This document shows, piece after piece, positions 58,962-64,000 of a DNA stretch of 64,000 bases. The stretch's first letter is position 1; each line of letters starts with the position of its first letter. The position numbers and the translations under genes are program-made. The notes under the pieces are model-generated. The model was not told the DNA's origin. It did not search any database and saw nothing but the letters and a program-made list of their open reading frames with translations. The stretch is from Teleogryllus oceanicus (taxonomy: Eukaryota > Arthropoda > Insecta > Orthoptera > Gryllidae), in contig CAXIVR010000001.1 in NCBI GenBank assembly GCA_964035755.1, positions 254,572,910-254,636,909 of the forward strand, written 5' to 3'.

Positions 58962-61165
58962 TTATTTTTTTATTTTATTTATTTTACGTCAAAAAACAGT
59001 TAAAAACTGCGTATGACGTGCTATGGGGAAAAGTGAATTGTGTGCACATTTTCAAAATTCTGTGACCCCTACACTAAGTCTTATACTACTTAAATTTTGA
59101 ATTTTGAAAGGAGAAAAAACAAAAATTCCATGTAGTAAAATCTATTTTCAAAAATAAATAAGCAATAAATTTTGAATTTTGAAAGGGAAAAAAACAAAAA
59201 AACTCCCATGTAATAAAATCTATTTTCAAGGATAAATTAGCAATAAATTTTGAATTTTGAAAGGGAAAAAAAACAAAAAAACTCCCATGTATAAACTCTA
59301 TTTTCAAGGATAAATAAGCAATAAATTTTGGCTCTTATTACTACCTGCCGCGACAACATGGAAACGATAATTTGAATAATTGTATTTCCCACTGAATTCT
59401 AGAAGACGTGCACAGAAAATGAAGTTACATTTATGTCCAAAAACAAAACAAGGGGCCATCTCAGCATTTGCTCAATGGATCAGGGAAACTGGACGAAAAA
59501 CCTGATCGAGATGGGGTCATTGACCGAAGCTGTAGTACAATTGTTGTTACAGGTTGTTTATACTCATTTATACAGTTCAAATGGTAAATAATGCATTATG
59601 TATCATTGTTAAAATTAATGTTACTTTTCTTGTGATGCTCAGTATAGTCTCTAATTGTATAGAAACAGTTATGCAGCAGAAATGATTTCATTTGGGATTT
59701 AAACTTTTCTATTGAACTTAATCGTTTAATGTCATCTGGCAAAGTGTTGTAAAATAATGTACATGTATTGTATGTGAATTTTTTGTAATGAGCTGTTGAT
59801 ACTGTCACCTGATGAATATTATTTCTACGTCGAGTGTTATAGTAATAGACTTCGGCATTTCCTGAAAATATATTCCCGCCCTTAAGCAAGTCATTTTTGA
59901 CAAAAACCACTGATTCGTAAATAAGAAGACACGGTAATAGTAGAATTCCTAGATTAATGAAGAGAGGCTTACATGAATCACGTGGGTGGGATTTGGTTAT
60001 TATTCGTACAATTTGTAATCTAAAGGTAAGATGTATTTCCACAGAATATTACGCCAAAACTCAGGCGGGAATGAACATTCGCGAAATATACACAACGAGC
60101 AGTATGAAGGCTGACTGAATTTGCAAGATATCTGAACGCGTAGCATAATGAACTTAATTTTGTGTTCAATTCATTTAAATGGACGTTCCATTTAAGGTTT
60201 GACTGAATTGAGAGACCTAAAAATTTTGTTGCATTAACATCAGTCAATGGTACACTGTTCATTTTCAATGGGGTACAGAATTTTTTATTTGAAATGGAAA
60301 ACTGCATTAAAACCGTTTCCTTTTCGTTTACTATTAATTTGTTATTTCGGAACCAATTTGAAACATCTGATATTGTACTATTTACGGTTTCTTTATTGCA
60401 AAGGATGTACGTATCATCCGCAAAGAGAACCGTTCTTCCGTTTCGAATCGTCGAGGGTATATCGTTTACGTAAAGTAGGAACAGAATAGGCCCTAAAATC
60501 GATCCTTGAGGAACTCCACATGCAACGGGCAAAGAGTCGGAAAGGTGCGTACGTAATGTTCCATCATTCCAGTAAGGTATTTCAACTCTCTGCGATCGTT
60601 CTTTAAGGTACGAACATAACCAATCTAGAGCAATACCACGGATTCCATATGAAGGTAATTTTGAAAGTAAAATGTCGTGATCAATGACGTCAAAAGCTTT
60701 TGAGAGATCTAAAAATAATCCAATAGGTGCCTCGTTTTGATCCAATAAAAAAAAATATAGCTGTTTCCGTTGTTTTGATTTTCTAAATCCATGTTGGCAA
60801 TCTGAAAGCGCGTCGTATTTAGTGAGAAAGGTTTCCATTCGTACGTAAAAAAGTCCTCTAATATTTTTGAAAAGACTGATAGAAGAGAAATGGGCCGATA
60901 ATTTTGAATTTCATTTTTGTTGCCTTTTTTGAAAAGCGGCTTAATTTTAGCTGTTTTGAAAATATCTGGAAACGTTCCAGTGCATAAAGATGCATTAAAT
61001 ATGGAATACGCACAAGTCTTTAACAAAGAATCCGGGAATTCATCTAAACCGGACGAATATTTATTTTTTAGTTTACCGATTATTTTGAGAATTTCATAGG
61101 GAGAAGTTTCGGAAACGAACATTGTGTCTAAAATTTTGGGTGAACTGTCTGTTTTTTAATTTTGT
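58962..61165 (-). mobile_element. CR1/Jockey-type LINE family J, most complete copy
   Basis: On the minus strand the RT starts near 61.16 kb with 'TSPYEILKIIGKLKNKYSS' and 'NEIQNYRPISLLSVFSKIL'. A frameshift near 60.85 kb follows. The 60838-60020 frame has motif A 'LFLDLSKAFDVIDHD', motif B 'GVPQGSILGPILF' and catalytic 'LFADDTYIL' (about 60.42 kb), then 'TKFLGLSIQSNLKWNVH'. A second frame change near 60.03 kb leads to the distal ORF (60042-59596: 'LQIVRIITKSHPRDSCKP' to 'YTEHHKKSN'). The 3' UTR holds three ~75-bp tandem units, and the copy ends in a (aaat)n-like tail at 58962-58987. The endonuclease and 5' half are absent. The same family is present at 34.1, 44.8, 47.5, 48.8 and 61.6 kb. Confidence 0.9.
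59094..59330 (-). repeat. Three ~75-bp tandem units in the LINE 3' UTR
   Basis: Each unit contains 'ttttgaattttgaaagg', 'actcccatgta' (or 'attccatgta'), 'tctattttca' and 'agcaataaa'. The copies of the same LINE at 48.8 and 61.6 kb carry none or one, so unit number varies between copies. Confidence 0.85.
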
Positions 61166-61169
61166 GCCT

Positions 61170-61610
61170 GAAGACCCTTAGTTTCAAGACCCTTGGTTTC
61201 AAAAGACCTTGAAAAATAATGAGAAAAGAGAGAAAAAGTGTCTCATTTACAGTGAAAACGCCAAATCTATTTTTTTTCTTTTCTCTCTATTATTTGGTAC
61301 AAAATAATCTTTTTTTTTAAGGTTTTCGAGGTTGGAAACATTTAAATCCAAGAATAGTAGAACATGAGGACACTGCAGAACAACGTAAATGATAAGTAAC
61401 ATGTTTAGAAGAGTTGCAATGCGGCATATCGGCAGAAAAAAAAGTGAAGATACATTCTAAAGGTAGTAATAGACCAAAATACAACCTGGGACCCAGAGAA
61501 GGAGTCGAGCAAATTGGACATCATAACTCTGGATTTTTTTGTGTACTGTAGAACTTCTGGCTAAATAAAATCCACAGATAAAAGAACACGCGTCCTCTAT
61601 TACAAAAGGA
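61170..61610. other. AT-rich spacer between LINE copies, nothing recognised
   Basis: No supported feature. Confidence 0.35.
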
Positions 61611-61616
61611 AGCCTT

Positions 61617-61970
61617 TTATTTATTTATTTATTTATTTATTTAATTTATTTATTTTACGTCAAAAAAATGTACCATTACCTTGTCTGTTGATTTACGAAT
61701 CAGTAGTTTTTGTCAAAAATGACTTGCTTAAGGGCGGGAATATATTTTCAGAAAATGCTGATGTCTATTACTATTTATTTATTTATTTATTTTCGTCAAA
61801 AAAAACAGTTAAAAACTGCGTATGACGTGCTATGGGGAAAAGTGAATTGTGTGCACATTTTCAAAATTCTGTGATCCCTACACTAAGTCATATACTACTT
61901 AAATTTTGAATTTTTGAAAGGGAGAAAAAAAAACTCCCATGTAGTAAAATCTACATTTACATCCCTTTCG
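61617..61970 (-). mobile_element. LINE family J 3' ends with an internal inverted fragment
   Basis: A (ttta)n run and 'ttattttacgtcaaaaaaa' (to about 61668) mark a LINE 3' end in minus orientation. A + strand fragment of ORF2 follows directly (about 61669-61772: 'cttgcttaagggcgggaata'). Then comes a second (ttta)n run and 'cgtcaaaaaaaacagttaaa', the 3' UTR of a minus-strand copy extending to about 61970. Confidence 0.8.
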
Positions 61971-61974
61971 TAAT

Positions 61975-62420
61975 TCTCACCAAATACACAGAACAAAATA
62001 ATTTATGCACTAGGATCAACAGTCAAAATTAAAATTGTAGCGAAAATCCTGCAAACGAGATATTTCAGTATCTCATTTTATTGAACTCCAGATAACAGCT
62101 ACCAAGAACAAATCTCAGAAATTGTACGCCGTGTAGACACAAATAATGAGAAGTGAACAGTTGAAGAAATATTTTTGGCAGTGGACATAGGGACGAAATT
62201 GTAAATCACTAAACAAAGATATCAGACTGTAGTGGAGAGTCGTGTCTTTTAAGGCACTAACATGACAGGTAAATATCAAGAAGTGCCAGCGTGCTTCTTA
62301 CAACTGAATAAACAAGTAAGATTTTTACCATGTAATGTTTACTCAGTAAATTTAGTTGGAGTACATGTCCAAAGTAAATAAACTGAGTTTGTCTGGTATC
62401 AAATCTATATTTCTTCTTAA
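61975..62420. other. Intergenic spacer, nothing recognised
   Basis: No supported feature. Confidence 0.35.
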
Positions 62421-62425
62421 GATAT

Positions 62426-62503
62426 TTTCGATCGCGTAGCGATCATCGTCAGAGCTTGTAGCTGCTGGGCGGAAAACGAAGTTCTGCCCAGCAGCTACGA
62501 ATA
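62426..62503 (-). ncRNA. Hammerhead-ribozyme-like motif (candidate)
   Basis: On the minus strand the order is: a perfect 13-bp hairpin (arms 62486-62498 and 62458-62470), a 5-base linker, 'ctgacga' (62446-62452), a second hairpin 'gatcgc-tac-gcgatc' (62430-62444), then 'gaaa' (62426-62429). The bases after gaa (aata) can pair with the 'tatt' just before the first hairpin, and the base between is C, a permitted cleavage base. This is the order of a type III hammerhead, but the linker between stem I and ctga is not canonical and may abolish activity. Confidence 0.35.
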
Positions 62504-62849
62504 ATAAGAAATTAATAAGGTATCTACATCACCAACAGTCTAATTAATTAATGGAGTACATGTGTTTTGTGTAACACCAGAAATGACTTCGTTTGTCGAC
62601 AAACTGCAAAATATTTATAATTATTTTTCCGGATCGAGTGAACGTTGGCAAGTTTTATTAAATTTAAAATTGACTTTGGAGGGTCATTTTGATACGAGAC
62701 GGTCTTCAAAATATAATTCAATTCACACATTATGTACTTAACTACCACAAATAATGAGAACATTACATACTGCCATTACAAAAAGAACTGATAAAAGGAC
62801 ATATACAGCTGATCTCTTCAGCTAAACTCATTTGAAAAATGATTTTTTT

Positions 62850-63700
62850 CGAATTTATTTGTTTACTGGTCGCATGGGATCATATTCTTAGAAGTATTGA
62901 CAACGTTAATCGCATTTAACAGAGAAAAACCTTCCATTGTGATTGCATCAAAACACTTGCAGGGCCTTGTGGAGTTTTTAAATGATTTCACAAAAAATCA
63001 ACTAGAGCAGTGTATTGATTCACCAAAAATCTAGCTAACGAGCTATCGATCGAACCGTAATTTTCTGAAAAGCATAAATGAAAGGTTAAATGAGCAATGT
63101 TCACCGAAAGGGGAAGGATGATGCGGCCATAATGATTCCACTTCGTTTAAAACTCAGTTTTCCTGCGAAATAGACACACTTATTCAGCAAATGGGATAGA
63201 GATTTCAAGTTTAGCTGTCATAGCTTCTGGTTTTGGTTTCCTTCCTAGATTTTTTTTACCGAAATCTCCAATGAAGAACTAAAGAAATCCGCAGCTGATC
63301 TCGCATTAAAATACAAAGATGATTTAAATGCCAACGAGTTGTATTTAGAGACTGAAAGCAACAAACAGCAAATAAAATCATTATTGCTTGATTTAAAAAT
63401 GCAGATTACATTGCACTTCTTAATTGCCTTGAAGAATGTGGCTTAGTACCCAGTTATCCCAACACAGGCATTGCACTTCACCTAGCATTGACACTGTGAA
63501 AGGTATTGCACTTCGCCTGGCATTAACACTGTAATTGATCTTTCAGCAAAATGAAAATAATAAGAAACTATTTACGACTGCAGATTGGTCAAGAACGTTT
63601 GAGTAATCTCGCTATACTGTCCATTGAGTATGACATTGCAAACTATTAATGTAGCCCATATTATTAACGAATAAGCTTTAGAAAAGGCCAGAAAATAAAC
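62850..63700 (+). pseudogene. hAT transposase relic, C-terminal part (ZMYM1-like)
   Basis: Frames read 'FTEISNEELKKSAADLALK', 'YKDDLNANELYLETESNK', then 'LEECGLVPSYPNTGIALHL' and 'SFSKMKIIRNYLRLQIGQE', 'RLSNLAILSIEYDIANY'. This is the hAT C-terminal dimerisation order of ZMYM1-like proteins, with 'F-P-N-x-x-I-A-L-R', 'C-E-R-S-F-S-K-L-K-x-I-K-x-x-L-R', 'R-L-x-x-L-x-x-x-S-I-E'. A short tandem duplication at about 63473-63535 replaces the expected Ser-Cys-Glu-Arg linker. Multiple stops. The N-terminal half could be the relic at 53.2 kb, but they need not be one insertion. Confidence 0.7.
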
Positions 63701-63704
63701 TTTT

Positions 63705-64000
63705 AAGAGATAATGTAATTCCTCAATGAACGAACTTTTATTTTTTCTCTCCTTACATAAGAGTAAGTAAGAATTAATTTTATGCTTCAATTTACAATGT
63801 ATATATACTAACATAAATATAAATTACACTTTCAAAGTTATTGTGTTGTTTCTCTTTCTAGAAAATAAGTCTTGGAGGCGCAGAATTCAAATCTGGCGAG
63901 GGGCGCTTATGACCCTATTCTCCGTTCGCCCTAAGAAAAAACTGAATGAAAACAGTAGCACGTGCTTTGGAATGCTTGCCATTGGTTAGTTGACGCGATA
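63705..64000. other. Window end, nothing recognised
   Basis: No supported feature. Confidence 0.35.

Noticed and set aside
59086..59307. 73-residue minus ORF with repeated 'FFPFQNSKF'
   Set aside because: Translation of the tandem units in the LINE 3' UTR.
1..64000. CRISPR arrays, bacterial operons, rRNA operons or viral genes
   Set aside because: Spliced genes and eukaryotic retroelements throughout; no direct-repeat/spacer array, no prokaryotic gene clusters and no recognisable virus-derived coding sequence.

Overview
This window is nuclear DNA from an animal, most probably an insect and perhaps a hemimetabolous one with a large genome. Genes are split by GT-AG introns. The background is AT-rich and gene-poor, and most recognisable content is decayed transposable elements: LINEs, tRNA- and 5S-derived SINEs, Gypsy/Mag-type LTR elements, hAT relics and MITE-like inverted repeats. 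The lineage call is inference from element types and gene style; no marker gene fixes it.

Two protein-coding loci stand out, both on the + strand. (1) At about 6.0-13.7 kb, very GC-rich exons encode a charged, partly coiled-coil protein with Ser/Pro-rich linkers. Phases agree across three splice junctions, but some boundaries stay open and there is a frame jump near the 3' end. Its identity is uncertain; an active-zone scaffold of the Piccolo/Fife/RIM kind is only a guess. (2) At 37.0-41.4 kb, six exons with fully consistent phases give a 441-residue intraflagellar transport protein 52 (IFT52), apparently intact, followed by a roughly 0.9 kb 3' UTR with AATAAA. Two weaker gene candidates are a possible GC-rich first exon at 31.40 kb and a Ser/Glu-rich two-exon candidate at 58.4-58.9 kb.

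Layout. 0-1.5 kb: SINE copy, then an endonuclease/RT-type LINE relic. 2.3-3.5 kb: noncoding element with ~115 bp terminal inverted repeats. 3.7-5.8 kb: AT-rich, with tandem repeats and palindromes. 6.0-13.7 kb: GC-rich gene, with SINEs and palindromes in its introns. 14-17.9 kb: CpG-rich DNA and a GC-rich heptamer minisatellite. 18-24 kb: AT-rich DNA with a hAT-type MITE and a TA-flanked 1.2 kb DNA element. 24.3-25.8 kb: Gypsy/Mag LTR, gag and RT start. 26-31.3 kb: AT-rich DNA, TA repeats, two long palindromes and SINEs. 32-36 kb: hAT relics and Gypsy RT/RNase H split by a LINE, then a 5S-derived SINE. 37-42.4 kb: IFT52. 42.8-52.5 kb: SINEs, a second copy of the 1.2 kb element carrying a LINE, several LINE copies, and a relic flanked by hAT-like ends. 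53-64 kb: ZMYM1/TTF-type hAT relics, the most complete CR1/Jockey-type LINE copy, an inverted LINE fragment and a hammerhead-like motif.

The only intact cellular pathway visible is ciliary transport through IFT52. The rest records repeated, often nested insertion: LINE in Gypsy, LINE in DNA transposon, and LINE in LINE. The most unusual signal is a short CTGAnGA-stem-GAAA motif resembling a hammerhead ribozyme core. It recurs in several inverted-repeat contexts, and its best instance is at 62.43-62.50 kb.
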